From assembly GCF_013284245.2 (NCBI RefSeq), contig NZ_CP085876.1:3951001-4015000 (forward strand): DNA of 64,000 bases, read 5' to 3'. How positions within the stretch are numbered: the first letter of the stretch is position 1; each line of letters opens with the position of its first letter. This stretch comes from Brevibacillus sp. DP1.3A (GTDB taxonomy: Bacteria > Bacillota > Bacilli > Brevibacillales > Brevibacillaceae). Of the stretch, positions 8,465 through 17,767 are shown piece after piece. The notes beneath the pieces were generated by a model. It did no database searches and was not told the origin of the DNA. It was given only the letters and a program-made list of their open reading frames with translations. The translations under genes were made by a program, and so were the position numbers.

Positions 8465-9535
8465 CTATGGTTTATAAAGCTGATCGAAGACGCCTTGATC
8501 TGCAAAATGAGTCTTTTGTGCTTTCGTCCAGCCACCAAACAACTCATCGATGGTAAACAATTGGATGTCAGGGAATGCGGGTGTATGTGCTTTGAGTACT
8601 TCCTGTGAACGTGGACGGTAATAGTGCTTGGCTACGAGTTCTTGGCCTTTTTTGGTATACAGGAACTGGAGGTATGCTTCTGCTACTTCTCTTGTCTTGT
8701 GCTTGTCAGCGTATTTGTCAACGATGGTAACAGGCGGTTCAGCCAAAATGCTCAAGGACGGATTCACAATCTCAAACTTGTCTTTCCCTAGTTCATTGAC
8801 AGCGAGATACGCTTCGTTTTCCCATGCAATCAGCACATCCCCAATGCCACGCTCGACAAACGTAGTGGTCGAACCACGTGCTCCAGAATCGAGGACGGGT
8901 ACATTTTTAAACAATTGTCCAACGAACTCTTGTGCCTTCGCTTCATCTCCCCCATTTGTCTTCAGGGCATAACCCCAGGCAGCCAAGTAATTCCATCTGG
9001 CTCCCCCAGACGTTTTAGGGTTCGGTGTAATCACGGAGATACCAGGCTTGATCAAATCATCCCAATCTTTGATTTGCTTCGGATTGCCTTTGCGCACGAG
9101 AAACACAATCGTGGAGGTGTAAGGCGAGCTGTTGTCCGAGAGCTTCTTTTGCCAATCGGCAGAAATCAGACCGCGTTCGGCAATCGCGTCAATATCATAA
9201 GCGAGGGCTAGGGTGACTATATCTGCTTCCAGCCCATCGATGACGGAGCGGGATTGCTTGCCTGAACCGCCATGTGATTGCTTGATCGTTACGGTTTGAC
9301 CTGTCTTTTGATGCCACTCTGAGGCAAACTCCTTGTTGATATCTTGGTAAAACTCTCGCGTCGGATCGTAGGAAACATTGAGCAGCTCTACCGTAGATTT
9401 GCTGCCCGCTGCTCCATTACCTGTTTCTGCTGGTGCAGCAGCCGAGCAGCCTGCCATAGCAAACGCCATAGCAACGATTCCTACGCGTTGCAGGATCGTC
9501 TGGACCTTGCCTTTCGTGGTTTTCATACAGCTCAC
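8465..9535 (-). CDS. sbp: Sulfate-binding lipoprotein of the importer
   Basis: The extracellular solute-binding subunit, about 356 residues, has a lipoprotein signal ending MAFAMAGC near residue 30. After it comes [17 protein letters not shown], the standard opening of Sbp/CysP proteins, and later [18 protein letters not shown], which lines the sulfate pocket. Three starts are possible: GTG at 9541, GTG at 9535 and ATG at 9526. The GAGGAG site stands five bases before the GTG at 9535, which is why I prefer it. As first gene of the sulfate operon it is expressed from the promoter at 9590-9617 and probably controlled through the inverted repeat in its leader. Confidence 0.9.
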   Translation of the reverse strand: MSCMKTTKGKVQTILQRVGIVAMAFAMAGCSAAAPAETGNGAAGSKSTVELLNVSYDPTREFYQDINKEFASEWHQKTGQTVTIKQSHGGSGKQSRSVIDGLEADIVTLALAYDIDAIAERGLISADWQKKLSDNSSPYTSTIVFLVRKGNPKQIKDWDDLIKPGISVITPNPKTSGGARWNYLAAWGYALKTNGGDEAKAQEFVGQLFKNVPVLDSGARGSTTTFVERGIGDVLIAWENEAYLAVNELGKDKFEIVNPSLSILAEPPVTIVDKYADKHKTREVAEAYLQFLYTKKGQELVAKHYYRPRSQEVLKAHTPAFPDIQLFTIDELFGGWTKAQKTHFADQGVFDQLYKP

Positions 9536-9557
9536 TTTCACTCCTCTTTTAATCTAT

Positions 9558-9577
9558 AGTATTTTACTCGGAATACT
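9558..9577 (-). promoter_or_regulatory. Inverted repeat in the leader of the sulfate operon
   Basis: agtatt (9558-9563) and aatact (9572-9577) form a six-base inverted repeat around eight bases. It lies just downstream of the expected transcription start, which is a normal place for a repressor to block transcription. A sulfur-responsive repressor of the CymR kind is a reasonable guess, but I cannot match a consensus. Confidence 0.45.
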
Positions 9578-9589
9578 CTGTTATTGAAG

Positions 9590-9617
9590 ATTATACCTGC
9601 CTTTTTGTTCCTGTCAA
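9590..9617 (-). promoter_or_regulatory. Sigma-A promoter of the sulfate operon
   Basis: On the minus strand, a perfect TTGACA (9617-9612) and a perfect TATAAT (9595-9590) are separated by 16 bases. Transcription should start near 9583, giving a leader of about 45 bases. Confidence 0.85.
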
Positions 9618-9712
9618 CGATATTTCCATCTACCCTATGCTAGGCAGGTAGGCCACGTTCAAATGTTACTTGCCTATCCAGCAAATTTGGGCCCACCCAT
9701 TCTGACATTTTC

Positions 9713-9747
9713 AAAAAAAGAAGCCTTCCCATTGAATGGGAAAGCTT
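9713..9747 (-). terminator. Terminator after the FAD oxidoreductase gene
   Basis: aagccttccca / tgggaaagctt form a stem with a short loop, followed on the minus strand by seven T. It lies seven bases past the stop at 9754. Confidence 0.8.
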
Positions 9748-9753
9748 TATTGA

Positions 9754-10980
9754 TCAGACTGTGACACTGGCATATTTCTTCCGGGCAAAAGCAAAAAGAT
9801 CAGCGTCCGAATGACTTCCTTTTGTAATCAGATCACTGATGATTTGCGCGCCGATGGTCGAATAGACGGTTCCGTTCCCTCCGTAGCCTAGTGTGAACAA
9901 GCAGTGCGGATAGCCTTCCTGCTCCCCAAACAGCGGGAGTCCGTCATGGGTATCGACAAAAGTCGCTCCCCAATAATATTCGGCTCTCATGGGAATCTGT
10001 GGAAATAACTCTTGAATCTTTGCGAGCAAATGATCACGTTTCTTCAGACTGGATGCATCACTCTTTTTTAAGTCGTTTAACGGCTCATCAAGTCCTCCGA
10101 CGATGATTCTCCCATCCGGACAAGTACGGATATACAAGTATGGACGGGCTGTTTCCCATATTAAGCATGCTTTTGGCCAGCCCGGAAACGCATCGACTGG
10201 ATTGGTTACGATGGAAAACGAGCTGGAAATCACGGCATTGGCATTGCGCTTCATGGATTGTGCCTCGTAGCCAGTGGCAAAAACGGCACGCCTACACTTG
10301 ATTGTGTGCCCACTTTTGGTATAAACCAAAAGCCCTCCGTCTTGCACTTTTTGATGCACGATCTCCGTATTTTCGTATACACGCATCCCTTTTTTCACAG
10401 AGTGGGCGATCACACCGTTCGTAAATTTGTACGGATTGAGCTCCGCATCTTCCTTGGAATAAATAGCCCCTGCCTTCGAAAAGGAGAATCGCTTCTCTAT
10501 ATCTGTTCGCTCAAAATACGTAACTGGAAAGCCGTACTTCTTCAATAACTCGTACTCTGTCCGCAAGCTCTCCGCATCCGCTGGTTCACTGGCATAGTAC
10601 AAGCTGTCACGCCTTATGTAATCTGGAGACAGGTCTAGCTGCCCAGAAATTTGTTCCAATTCATCAACTGCCTGCCGCGTCAGCTCGTAAAAACGCCCCC
10701 CTTTTTGTTCACCGAATGAATGGATGCAAGCGGTCAAAGTCTTATCGTTGCATATTTGCAGCAAACCCGTGTTAGCACTGCTGCTGCCTTCACTAATCCT
10801 CCGTTTATCCACAAGGATTACATCCACCTCATGCTGCTTGAGATAATAGGAAACGAGCGCACCTGCCTCACCTCCACCAATGATCAGCACATCACACTTT
10901 ACGTCCTCCGTTAGAGAGGGGTATCGGAGTGGGGCTGGCAATGTTTCTGGCCAATAGAGTTTACCGGTCACAATATTCAT
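9754..10980 (-). CDS. FAD-dependent oxidoreductase of the DAO (glycine/D-amino-acid oxidase) family
   Basis: The 408-residue protein has an N-terminal dinucleotide-binding fold (LIIGGGEAGALVSYYL near residue 33, then VILVDKRRISEGSSSANTG) and the C-terminal segment GYGGNGTVYSTIGAQII typical of the family. Such enzymes oxidise amines or amino acids with bound FAD. Related Bacillus proteins sometimes carry an added Rieske domain; none is present here. The start is an ATG at 10980. It is a single gene with its own terminator, divergent from the gene at 11130. The substrate cannot be named. Confidence 0.85.
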   Translation of the reverse strand: MNIVTGKLYWPETLPAPLRYPSLTEDVKCDVLIIGGGEAGALVSYYLKQHEVDVILVDKRRISEGSSSANTGLLQICNDKTLTACIHSFGEQKGGRFYELTRQAVDELEQISGQLDLSPDYIRRDSLYYASEPADAESLRTEYELLKKYGFPVTYFERTDIEKRFSFSKAGAIYSKEDAELNPYKFTNGVIAHSVKKGMRVYENTEIVHQKVQDGGLLVYTKSGHTIKCRRAVFATGYEAQSMKRNANAVISSSFSIVTNPVDAFPGWPKACLIWETARPYLYIRTCPDGRIIVGGLDEPLNDLKKSDASSLKKRDHLLAKIQELFPQIPMRAEYYWGATFVDTHDGLPLFGEQEGYPHCLFTLGYGGNGTVYSTIGAQIISDLITKGSHSDADLFAFARKKYASVTV

Positions 10981-11037
10981 CAGAATGTCCCCTCAGGCTG
11001 AAAGTATCCAAATGCGGACCCTACTTACATTCTCAAC

Positions 11038-11103
11038 CATAGGATAACCAACACGCCAGCAGGCATCCTCCCCTATCGCACAATTCATTGGTTATCCGTT
11101 ATG
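11038..11103. repeat. Inverted repeat between divergent genes
   Basis: Left arm CATAGGATAACCAA at 11038-11051, right arm TTGGTTATCCGTTATG at 11088-11103, with 36 bases between. Apart from a two-base bulge the arms are fully complementary. It could be a pair of operator half-sites or a hairpin in the leader of the plus-strand gene. Confidence 0.45.
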
Positions 11104-11129
11104 ATGGGTGTCAGAAGGAGTGATTGCGC

Positions 11130-11432
11130 TTGACTACGGTATACGTAAAGCTTCCGCATGAACATGCAGTTGTTCGTGAAATCGCTGAGACGGTTGAATT
11201 ACAGGAGCTGGTGGGTGGTGATTACGAGGTGGTGGAGGATGACCATCTGGAGGGAATCTCCCTCGTTGTGAATGAAGATGCACGCGGGGTACAAGCGAAC
11301 AATTTCCCCATCACATCAGATGGGTTTTTAGACTGGGTCTATGGACCTTGCGTATTCGTCAAAGCAGATGGACGTTCGCTGACCGATGATGACCTTACGA
11401 GAATTGAGCAGTTTTTATCTTCCAAAGGATAA
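11130..11432 (+). CDS. DUF3846-like small protein
   Basis: A 100-residue soluble protein with the sequence LQELVGGDYEVVEDD followed by ISLVVNEDARGVQANNF, which resembles the DUF3846 pattern of a glycine-rich turn followed by a conserved Asn-Glu. The function of the family is unknown to me. The TTG at 11130 is chosen over the TTG at 11124 because the AGAAGGAG site ends nine bases before it; the upstream codon would leave only three. A bidirectional terminator follows. Confidence 0.6.
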   Translation: MTTVYVKLPHEHAVVREIAETVELQELVGGDYEVVEDDHLEGISLVVNEDARGVQANNFPITSDGFLDWVYGPCVFVKADGRSLTDDDLTRIEQFLSSKG

Positions 11433-11450
11433 GGGCATGACCAAAACAAA

Positions 11451-11475
11451 GACCCCTGACGTATGATCAGGGGTC
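11451..11475. terminator. Bidirectional terminator
   Basis: A perfect nine-base stem (gacccctga / tcaggggtc) with a seven-base loop sits between the convergent genes ending at 11432 and 11498. Confidence 0.8.
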
Positions 11476-11497
11476 TTGTCTTTTCACTACATATGCA

Positions 11498-12034
11498 CTA
11501 GCCCTTAATACCGCTGCTGCCGAAGCCGCCCGCACCTCTTTCCGTCTCATCCAGCTCATCGACTACTTCAAATTGCGCGACTGGAACGATTGCAATCACG
11601 CCCTGTGCAATCCGGTCCCCTTTTTTGATCAAGTAGCTATGTGCATCGACTTCTTGTTCAACGGTTACTTCGTTTTCGCTAGCGCCCAGACATACCTGGC
11701 CACTTTTTCCGGATGCGATCCGAATGTTATCCATCAGGACACACACTTCACCGCGATAGCCTGCATCAACAGTCCCAGGTGCATTGGACAAGCGCAGCTT
11801 TGTTTTTGCACTGATCCCGGAGCGAGGGCGCACTTGCAATTCAAATCCTTCTGGAAGCGCGAATGCCAAGCCAGTTGGAACCTTTGCAGATTGGCCAGGG
11901 GCAATCAATGTATCCTCTACCGCGACCAGATCAAAGCCCGCGTCCATTGCTCTCGCGTACGCTGGGATCACGGCGTCTTGGTGGAGCTTTTTAATTTTCA
12001 CCTGTGTAACCAGGCGCTCATTTGTCATGTTCAT
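11498..12034 (-). CDS. dut: dUTP diphosphatase (dUTPase)
   Basis: Trimeric dUTPases hydrolyse dUTP to dUMP and pyrophosphate, keeping uracil out of DNA and feeding dTMP synthesis. Conserved motifs are seen in order: AMDAGFDL (motif 1), RPRSGIS (2), GTVDAGYRGEV (3, with the catalytic Asp), KKGDRIAQGVI (4) and the flexible C-terminal arm RGAGGFGSSG (5). At 178 residues it is somewhat longer than the usual 145-150, mostly through insertions between motifs 3 and 4. The ATG at 12034 follows AGAGGAGAG. Confidence 0.92.
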   Translation of the reverse strand: MNMTNERLVTQVKIKKLHQDAVIPAYARAMDAGFDLVAVEDTLIAPGQSAKVPTGLAFALPEGFELQVRPRSGISAKTKLRLSNAPGTVDAGYRGEVCVLMDNIRIASGKSGQVCLGASENEVTVEQEVDAHSYLIKKGDRIAQGVIAIVPVAQFEVVDELDETERGAGGFGSSGIKG

Positions 12035-12172
12035 GAAATGTCTCTCCTCTATAGCCTGTCAGCTGAATACCATTCATAGTGTACAGGATGCGTCCACTTC
12101 CAGCAAGAAGCACCGTTTTTCATAAAAACCTCACAAATCCCTTTCTTTTTCAGCGCTTTTAACAATGGAATG

Positions 12173-12181
12173 TGATATAAT
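12173..12181 (+). promoter_or_regulatory. Extended -10 promoter for trhO
   Basis: TG at 12173-12174, one base, then a perfect TATAAT at 12176-12181. The -35 region is poor, which suits an extended -10 promoter. It lies 50 bases before the start codon. Confidence 0.6.
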
Positions 12182-12230
12182 CACCGTTGCATCTAAAATC
12201 ACAATTGAAAAAGAAAGGTGGAATTGTACC

Positions 12231-13175
12231 TTGCAAGTACAAAAACCATATCGCATTTTGTTGTATTACAAGTATACTCCTATTGAAAATTATGAGGAGT
12301 ACGCAGCCGAGCACTTGCAATTTTGCAAGGATAACGGGCTGAAAGGGCGGATTATCGTAGCTCCGGAAGGAATTAATGGAACCGTATCCGGAACGATTGA
12401 GCAAACCGACGCCTACATGGAATATGTGCGAAAAGATCCACGTTTTAATGATATGTGGTTTAAAATAGATGAGTCGGAAGAACATGCATTCAAAAAAATG
12501 TTTGTGCGCCCGAAACAAGAGCTCGTAACCTGGCGTTTGGAGGAAGATGTTGATCCGAATCAACTAGTCGGCACCTATCTGAACCCAAAAGAATGGCATG
12601 AAATGATGCAGGAAGAAGACGTCGTGATCCTCGATGGTCGCAACTACTACGAATACGATTTGGGACATTTCCGTGGTGCGATTCGCCCTGAAGTGGATTC
12701 ATCCCGTGAGTTCCCTGAGTGGATTCGTGATAACATGAGCCAGTTCAAGGATAAAAAAGTCCTCACCTACTGCACAGGCGGTATCCGTTGCGAAAAGCTG
12801 ACAGGTGTATTGCTGCAACAAGGTTTTGAAAATGTTTACCATCTTGAGGGCGGGATCGTCACGTATGGAAAAGATCCAGAAGTCCAAGGGCGCCTGTGGG
12901 ATGGAAAATGCTACGTGTTTGACGAGCGCATCTCCATACCGATCAACCATACAGAAGAAGACGTTGTAATTGGCCGTTGCCATTACTGCGGTACTGTGGA
13001 AGACCGTTATCTCAACTGCGCCAACCCATTCTGCAACAAACAGCACTTCTGCTGCACAGAATGTGAGACAAAATTCAAGCGTTCTTGCTCCGATGAATGC
13101 CGTGAGCACCCTCGCAACCGTTATGTAGAAGCGGAAGAAAAAGCGAAGCTGCAAGCTGCTGGATCAAACGCATAA
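12231..13175 (+). CDS. trhO: tRNA uridine(34) hydroxylase TrhO, rhodanese-domain protein
   Basis: The 314-residue product matches the YceA/YbfQ family, which hydroxylates U34 of tRNA in making mo5U/cmo5U-type wobble bases. It has an N-terminal ferredoxin-like domain ([11 protein letters not shown]), a rhodanese domain with the active cysteine in [10 protein letters not shown] near residue 181, and a C-terminal cysteine cluster ([24 protein letters not shown]) suited to metal binding. The TTG at 12231 is used because AAAGGTGG stands nine bases upstream and the family begins with a short [11 protein letters not shown] stretch. An in-frame ATG at 12165 would sit before the promoter. It is a single gene with its own terminator. 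Confidence 0.92.
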   Translation: MQVQKPYRILLYYKYTPIENYEEYAAEHLQFCKDNGLKGRIIVAPEGINGTVSGTIEQTDAYMEYVRKDPRFNDMWFKIDESEEHAFKKMFVRPKQELVTWRLEEDVDPNQLVGTYLNPKEWHEMMQEEDVVILDGRNYYEYDLGHFRGAIRPEVDSSREFPEWIRDNMSQFKDKKVLTYCTGGIRCEKLTGVLLQQGFENVYHLEGGIVTYGKDPEVQGRLWDGKCYVFDERISIPINHTEEDVVIGRCHYCGTVEDRYLNCANPFCNKQHFCCTECETKFKRSCSDECREHPRNRYVEAEEKAKLQAAGSNA

Positions 13176-13192
13176 TTTTATCCAAACACAAA

Positions 13193-13229
13193 CAAGCTGA
13201 TTCTCTCGTAGAGTCAGCTTGTTTTTTTA
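13193..13229 (+). terminator. Terminator of trhO
   Basis: acaagctga / tcagcttgt stem with an inner ttct / agag extension, followed by seven or more T. Confidence 0.85.
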
Positions 13230-13319
13230 TAGGCAAAAGGCTCACACTCCCCTCTCTTTCCCTTTCCCTGAATTTGGTACTATAATAATAATCAAATCAT
13301 TCGTAAAAGGGGATACATT

Positions 13320-14771
13320 ATGTCAGTGATTCATGAAACGAGCATTCTCGAATGGCAAGCTGCAATGACAGCTGGAACCACGACTTCCCGGGAATTGACC
13401 CTCGCCTTTTTACAGCGGATTGCCACCTACAACAAACAAGGCATCCGAATCAATGCCATTTGTGAGCTAAACCCAGATGCACTGGCGATCGCAGAGTCAC
13501 TGGATCGGGAACGCGAGGTGTCAGGCAGTCGTGGGCCGCTTCACGGAATCCCTGTACTGATCAAGGATAACATTGCGACATCTGACAAGATGCACACGAC
13601 GGCTGGAGCTCTAGCTTTAGCTGATTCATTTGCCTCTGCGGATGCATTTGTTGTGACCAAGCTCCGAGAGGCTGGCGCTGTCCTTTTAGGGAAAACAAAT
13701 CTGACGGAATGGGCTAACTTTGTCTCCAATAACATGCCAGATGGCTACAGCTCGCGTGGTGGACAAGTGTTGAACCCATACGGTCCTGGTGTACTCGATG
13801 TCGGCGGGTCTAGCTCAGGTTCAGCTGCTGCGATTGCCGCAGGATTTGCCGTTGTGGCAGTCGGTACGGAGACTTCCGGGTCGATTCTCCACCCAGCGGA
13901 GCAAAATTCGCTCGTGGGAATCAAACCTACTGTTGGCTTAATCAGCCGTTCGGGTATCATCCCGATTTCCCATAGCCAAGACACAGCCGGACCGATGGCG
14001 AGAACTGTGACAGATGCAGCTACTTTGCTTGGCGCGCTTACTGGTATAGATGCAAATGATCCTGTGACTGGAAAAAGCGAAGGTCTAGCACATACCGATT
14101 ACCTCCCCTTCCTCCATGCAGATGGATTGCGGGGTGCGCGCATCGGCGTTGTACGATCCAGGTTTTTGGCAGAATGTGTAGACGAAGAAATTGCCTTGTA
14201 TGAAGCGGCTATTGAAAAGCTCAGAGAGGCAGGCGCAACGGTCATAGATGCGGTCACCATTCCGACAGAAAATGCCGAGTGGGACAGACATGTTCTTGTG
14301 CATGAATTCAAGGTTGGGGTAAATGCGTACTTAAAAACCTTACCAGCCTCCTACCCGATCCGCTCCTTACAGGATGTCATTGCTTTTAATCGGGCACATG
14401 AGGAACAAGCCCTGCTTTACGGGCAAGAGCTGCTGGAAGAATCCGAGCAAACAAGTGGTACAATGACGGAGCCGGAGTATCTGGCTAATCGCCTGTTCGA
14501 TTTGGAAATGTCACAGAAACAAGGCCTTGATGCTGTTATGAAGGAGCACGAACTCGATGCCCTCTTGTACCCCGGCAGTACGGGTTATGCTATCCCAGCC
14601 AAAGCTGGTTACCCTTCGATTACGGTTCCAGCTGGCTATACTTCTGCGGGCAAGCCATTTGGCATCATGCTGACTGGATTGGCATTCCAGGAACCTACTC
14701 TTCTTCGCCTAGCCTACGCTTATGAACAAGCAACTCGACTGCGTGTAGATCCGAATATGACGAAAGCGTAA
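13320..14771 (+). CDS. Amidase-signature family hydrolase
   Basis: The 483-residue enzyme carries the amidase signature: the lysine in PVLIKDNIATSD, the serine pair in GGSSSGSAA and the nucleophile in GTETSGSI together form the Ser-cisSer-Lys triad. Length and layout match stand-alone amidases such as B. subtilis YerM and differ from GatA, since no gatB or gatC lies nearby. No signal peptide is visible, so it should act in the cytoplasm on an amide substrate that cannot be named from sequence. The ATG follows AAGGGG. The next gene begins 12 bases after the stop and is probably co-transcribed. Confidence 0.88.
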   Translation: MSVIHETSILEWQAAMTAGTTTSRELTLAFLQRIATYNKQGIRINAICELNPDALAIAESLDREREVSGSRGPLHGIPVLIKDNIATSDKMHTTAGALALADSFASADAFVVTKLREAGAVLLGKTNLTEWANFVSNNMPDGYSSRGGQVLNPYGPGVLDVGGSSSGSAAAIAAGFAVVAVGTETSGSILHPAEQNSLVGIKPTVGLISRSGIIPISHSQDTAGPMARTVTDAATLLGALTGIDANDPVTGKSEGLAHTDYLPFLHADGLRGARIGVVRSRFLAECVDEEIALYEAAIEKLREAGATVIDAVTIPTENAEWDRHVLVHEFKVGVNAYLKTLPASYPIRSLQDVIAFNRAHEEQALLYGQELLEESEQTSGTMTEPEYLANRLFDLEMSQKQGLDAVMKEHELDALLYPGSTGYAIPAKAGYPSITVPAGYTSAGKPFGIMLTGLAFQEPTLLRLAYAYEQATRLRVDPNMTKA

Positions 14772-14783
14772 AGGAAGCACAGA

Positions 14784-15305
14784 ATGAACCGATATTACGG
14801 ACTTTATATTGGTACAAAAATCCCTTTCAAGCACCTGAAGAAAATCATTCGCAAATTCAACTATGATTACTATGACAAAGCCAGTCCAGAACGGCAGCAG
14901 CACTTTATCGAAATTATTCCAGAATTCCACATCAGTCACTCGAATTATCCACCCACAATGCTGGAGTGTATCATGGTGGAACCAGCGTTTTTGAACAGAT
15001 TTTTAGAAATCATAAACAACCTAGATTTCACTTTCATCCTTTGCCACTATCGTCACGGTCATTTTCAAACGACGATGAATGGAATCGAGTATAGCGTTAC
15101 GAACTATCGCTCCTTGGAAGATGTCGTCTATCTGCTACTCGAAGATGAAGATGATATCGAGGAGAGATTCTCTAAAAAACTACGCACGCTCCCACTCGAA
15201 AAACAAGTTGCCTCAGCCCCTGGAATCAAAACGAGCGAAGAATATCAGCATCTGCTAGATACATGGGTAAAGGAAGTACTCGCCTATCCAGAAAAAAACG
15301 CATGA
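14784..15305 (+). CDS. Protein of unknown function, 173 residues
   Basis: I do not recognise this family. It is a soluble, acidic protein rich in Tyr, Phe and His in its first half (MNRYYGLYIGTKIPFKHLKK, FHISHSNYPP, FILCHYRHGHF) and strongly acidic in the second (LLLEDEDDIEERF). It lies 12 bases after the amidase gene with an AGGAAG site, so the two are likely one operon. A strong bidirectional terminator overlaps the end of the gene. Confidence 0.6.
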   Translation: MNRYYGLYIGTKIPFKHLKKIIRKFNYDYYDKASPERQQHFIEIIPEFHISHSNYPPTMLECIMVEPAFLNRFLEIINNLDFTFILCHYRHGHFQTTMNGIEYSVTNYRSLEDVVYLLLEDEDDIEERFSKKLRTLPLEKQVASAPGIKTSEEYQHLLDTWVKEVLAYPEKNA

Positions 15306-15330
15306 GGCCTTTTTGGCCCCATGCGTTTTT
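15294..15330. terminator. Bidirectional terminator
   Basis: AAAAACGCATG and CATGCGTTTTT pair, extended by GGCC pairs around a T-rich loop. It serves the convergent genes ending at 15305 and 15337. Confidence 0.85.
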
Positions 15331-15336
15331 CCCTTT

Positions 15337-15786
15337 CTACATCGTCTTACTTTCTTGTTCCGCTTTACCGAGTCGGTCCTGGAACAGCTTACTCAATTGA
15401 CCGATATTTACTTCCCATTCCTCATCCTTGTAATAAACAGTCGCTTTGGATTCGCCTTTTTTGCCTACGATACGAATACTCGTAGTCTTCACTTCATAGG
15501 TGCCATCTTCCTTGAAGGAAATATCGGCATCCTTTAGCTCTTTGTCCAAGACTGGTGTAATCGTCTTATCGACGACTTCCTGTGTAGCTACGGCTGCTTG
15601 ACGTCCCATTTGGATCACTTCTTCAGGACTGAATTGGAAAAACAACACGAGCACAACACCAATAATAGCAGCGAGCGAAATAATTCGAATGATACTTCGC
15701 ACCACCCATTGGGCAGCCATGATAATGATTATAATACCTAGCGCAATCGGCCAGTAATCTTTGATCAGTTGAAGTATTTGGTCCAT
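15337..15786 (-). CDS. Membrane-anchored protein of unknown function
   Basis: From the ATG at 15786 (site GAAGGAGGG) the product is 149 residues. Two closely spaced hydrophobic stretches near residues 12-27 and 33-50 (ALGIIIIIMAAQW and IISLAAIIGVVLVLFF) form a hairpin or one long anchor. The rest is a soluble, charged domain with YEVKTTSIRIVGKKGES. An in-frame codon at 15900 has no ribosome site. I cannot name a family. Confidence 0.62.
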   Translation of the reverse strand: MDQILQLIKDYWPIALGIIIIIMAAQWVVRSIIRIISLAAIIGVVLVLFFQFSPEEVIQMGRQAAVATQEVVDKTITPVLDKELKDADISFKEDGTYEVKTTSIRIVGKKGESKATVYYKDEEWEVNIGQLSKLFQDRLGKAEQESKTM

Positions 15787-16108
15787 GCTTATCCCTCCTT
15801 CGATTTCAGTCTCGCCAAAAAATACCGAAACCAAATCTTCTAACAGAAAAAAACCGTCACAGCAAAGCGGACGGAATCGCAAAAATGGGTTGTCTCTCAC
15901 TTATTCTCGTAAAAAAAGCAAACTCCTGCTCTCATTTTCAATCGTTTTAAACGAATATTACAAACACGCCATCCTTTCCTATGATTCTACAGAAAGAATA
16001 GCGTATTTTTTCATTTTAGGGAGGATTTTGTTTTATTACCGAAATTCCAAAACGGTATATTTTTAACGATAAACACTATGACAAAATTTATTCGGTTTTC
16101 CTTTTTGC
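15787..16108. other. Intergenic stretch, 322 bases
   Basis: No gene is visible. A terminator-like hairpin facing left lies at 15847-15874. The remainder is AT-rich and presumably contains the promoter of the membrane-protein gene, though I cannot point to clear -35 and -10 boxes. Confidence 0.5.
15847..15874 (-). terminator. Terminator hairpin upstream of the membrane-protein gene
   Basis: ccgtc / gacgg with an 11-base loop, followed on the minus strand by seven T. It could end transcription coming from the serine-hydrolase gene, or act as an attenuator for the next gene. Confidence 0.5.
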
Positions 16109-17266
16109 CTACTTGCTAAATTCAGCAAGTAAAATATTTTTAAAGTTAGCTTTACCCATACTGTTCAAATTGACGGTCAACATATGCTTGCCTCCAAGTG
16201 TACCCCCAACAAGAGTAATAAACCCTGGAATGCTACCTGTATGTCCCCATATCGAGACTCCGTTTGGAAGCTTAGTTTCATAGATTCCAAGACCATATCC
16301 GCTGATTTCAGCACTTCCTGTAGGAACTGTAGTAAGCATTTGTTTTAATTGCGGTTCCTTCAGTAATTTGCCACTGAGTAAGTAAGAGAAGAATTTATTT
16401 AAGTCGTCAGCAGTAGAAATCATATCTCCAGCCGAGCTAGCTATACTTGGGTTATAATAAGTAATGTCTTTTAGCTCACTTGCTCCGTCTGGTTGGAAAT
16501 ATCCACGGGCATGATTGGTGCCTGGAATAACGCTTGAATTGCCAGGTAGGAATGTATTCGACAATTCAAGCGGTTCAATAATCCGATTTTCAATCTCTTC
16601 TGCATAGCTGTTCCCGGTTACTTTTTCAATAAGGATACCCAGTAATACGTATCCTGTGTCTGAATAAGACCAGCCCTTTCCTGGGGCAAAGTCTGGAGGA
16701 AGAGAAAGCCCAATCTTTACTAATTCTTCAGCGGTATATGTTTTTTTGGCATTCATCATATCAGCGTCTTTTGACCTTAAGTATTCAGCGATACCACTTG
16801 TATGGTTCAATATCTGCCGGATAGTAATCTGGTTACCATCATATCCGTTTCCTTGAATGACACCAGGCAACCATTTTTCGATGGAGTCGTCTAGATTCAG
16901 GCGGTTCTCTCCAGCTAATTGAAGTACAACTGTTGCGGTGAACGTCTTCGTCACGCTGCCAATGCGAAAGCGAAAATCTGTTTTCATTGGTTCCTTGGTG
17001 CTCAGATTCGCTACCCCAGCGGCATAGCCCCATGTTTTTCCATCCTCAGAAGTTTTAGCGAGTATCCCCGGGATTCCAAGATGCAATGTATCCCGCATTG
17101 CTTGCTTGACAGAATTCCGATCTCGTTGAGTGCTTGTTTGTAACGAACTAGATACATTTTGAGTAGGCTCTGCTTTTACAATTGAGGTTGGCGTTGTGTA
17201 TAACAGGGAGCTTCCAGCTATTAAAAGGGCCAGACTTGCAAATGTAATTTGACTACGTGTTTTCAT
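16109..17266 (-). CDS. Secreted serine hydrolase, class C beta-lactamase / DD-peptidase family
   Basis: From the ATG at 17266 (site AGGAGAG) a 385-residue protein begins with a Sec signal (ITFASLALLIAGSSLLYTTP). The serine enzyme motifs are SVTK (SxxK, with the nucleophilic serine), YSDTGY (the YxN-type motif, here with Asp in place of Asn) and WGHTGS (KTG-type motif as HTG). This pattern fits the beta-lactamase superfamily type that includes D-alanyl-D-alanine carboxypeptidases and esterases. It should act outside the cell on peptidoglycan peptides or related amides. It has lower GC than its neighbours. Confidence 0.83.
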   Translation of the reverse strand: MKTRSQITFASLALLIAGSSLLYTTPTSIVKAEPTQNVSSSLQTSTQRDRNSVKQAMRDTLHLGIPGILAKTSEDGKTWGYAAGVANLSTKEPMKTDFRFRIGSVTKTFTATVVLQLAGENRLNLDDSIEKWLPGVIQGNGYDGNQITIRQILNHTSGIAEYLRSKDADMMNAKKTYTAEELVKIGLSLPPDFAPGKGWSYSDTGYVLLGILIEKVTGNSYAEEIENRIIEPLELSNTFLPGNSSVIPGTNHARGYFQPDGASELKDITYYNPSIASSAGDMISTADDLNKFFSYLLSGKLLKEPQLKQMLTTVPTGSAEISGYGLGIYETKLPNGVSIWGHTGSIPGFITLVGGTLGGKHMLTVNLNSMGKANFKNILLAEFSK

Positions 17267-17488
17267 AAGCCATTTCTCTCCTCTATTCATATTGCTTAGG
17301 TCGTTGCTAACGCCATTCTGTCTTAACATTAAGTCATATCTGTTCCACCTTTCACACCTTGTTATATTTTTATCATACAAAATGAATATCTCTTTTTTCT
17401 TACGCATTCCTTACAAATTACTTATGTTTAAAATAGCTTCTATAATAGGGAGAAGGAGCATCTGTGCCGGAAAGTAAATATATGAATC

Positions 17489-17530
17489 AAAAAGAAACAC
17501 AGAGGTTTTTCACTTCTGTGTTTCTTTTTT
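17489..17530. terminator. Strong hairpin terminator in the intergenic region
   Basis: aaagaaacacaga / tctgtgtttcttt is a 13-base perfect stem with T-rich ends on both strands. The gene that it ends is not evident; it may belong to the decayed gene nearby. Confidence 0.7.
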
Positions 17531-17738
17531 CGTCCTTTACATAGGAAAGACATACAACACAAATGACATTGTGCTGCATTAAACACTCCTAACGTTGTTA
17601 AAATCACTTGTCTCTACGTCGAAATTTATTTAACCTAGGGCGGTACCCAGGACTCCTCTTGCAGCCGCATCAGATTTCCGAGGTAAGAAGACCGACGTTT
17701 ATTATTTTCAAGACGCAGAAGACTTTGAAATGAATGGA

Positions 17739-17767
17739 CAAAAGCCCGGAGGAGTGATCCGGGCTTT
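17739..17767 (-). terminator. Terminator of dsdA
   Basis: aaagcccgga / tccgggcttt, a perfect ten-base stem with a seven-base loop, 50 bases past the dsdA stop. Confidence 0.75.

Noticed and set aside
9541..9750. S-box or other riboswitch before the sulfate operon
   Set aside because: The leader after the promoter is only about 45 bases, too short for a riboswitch, and contains just the inverted repeat.
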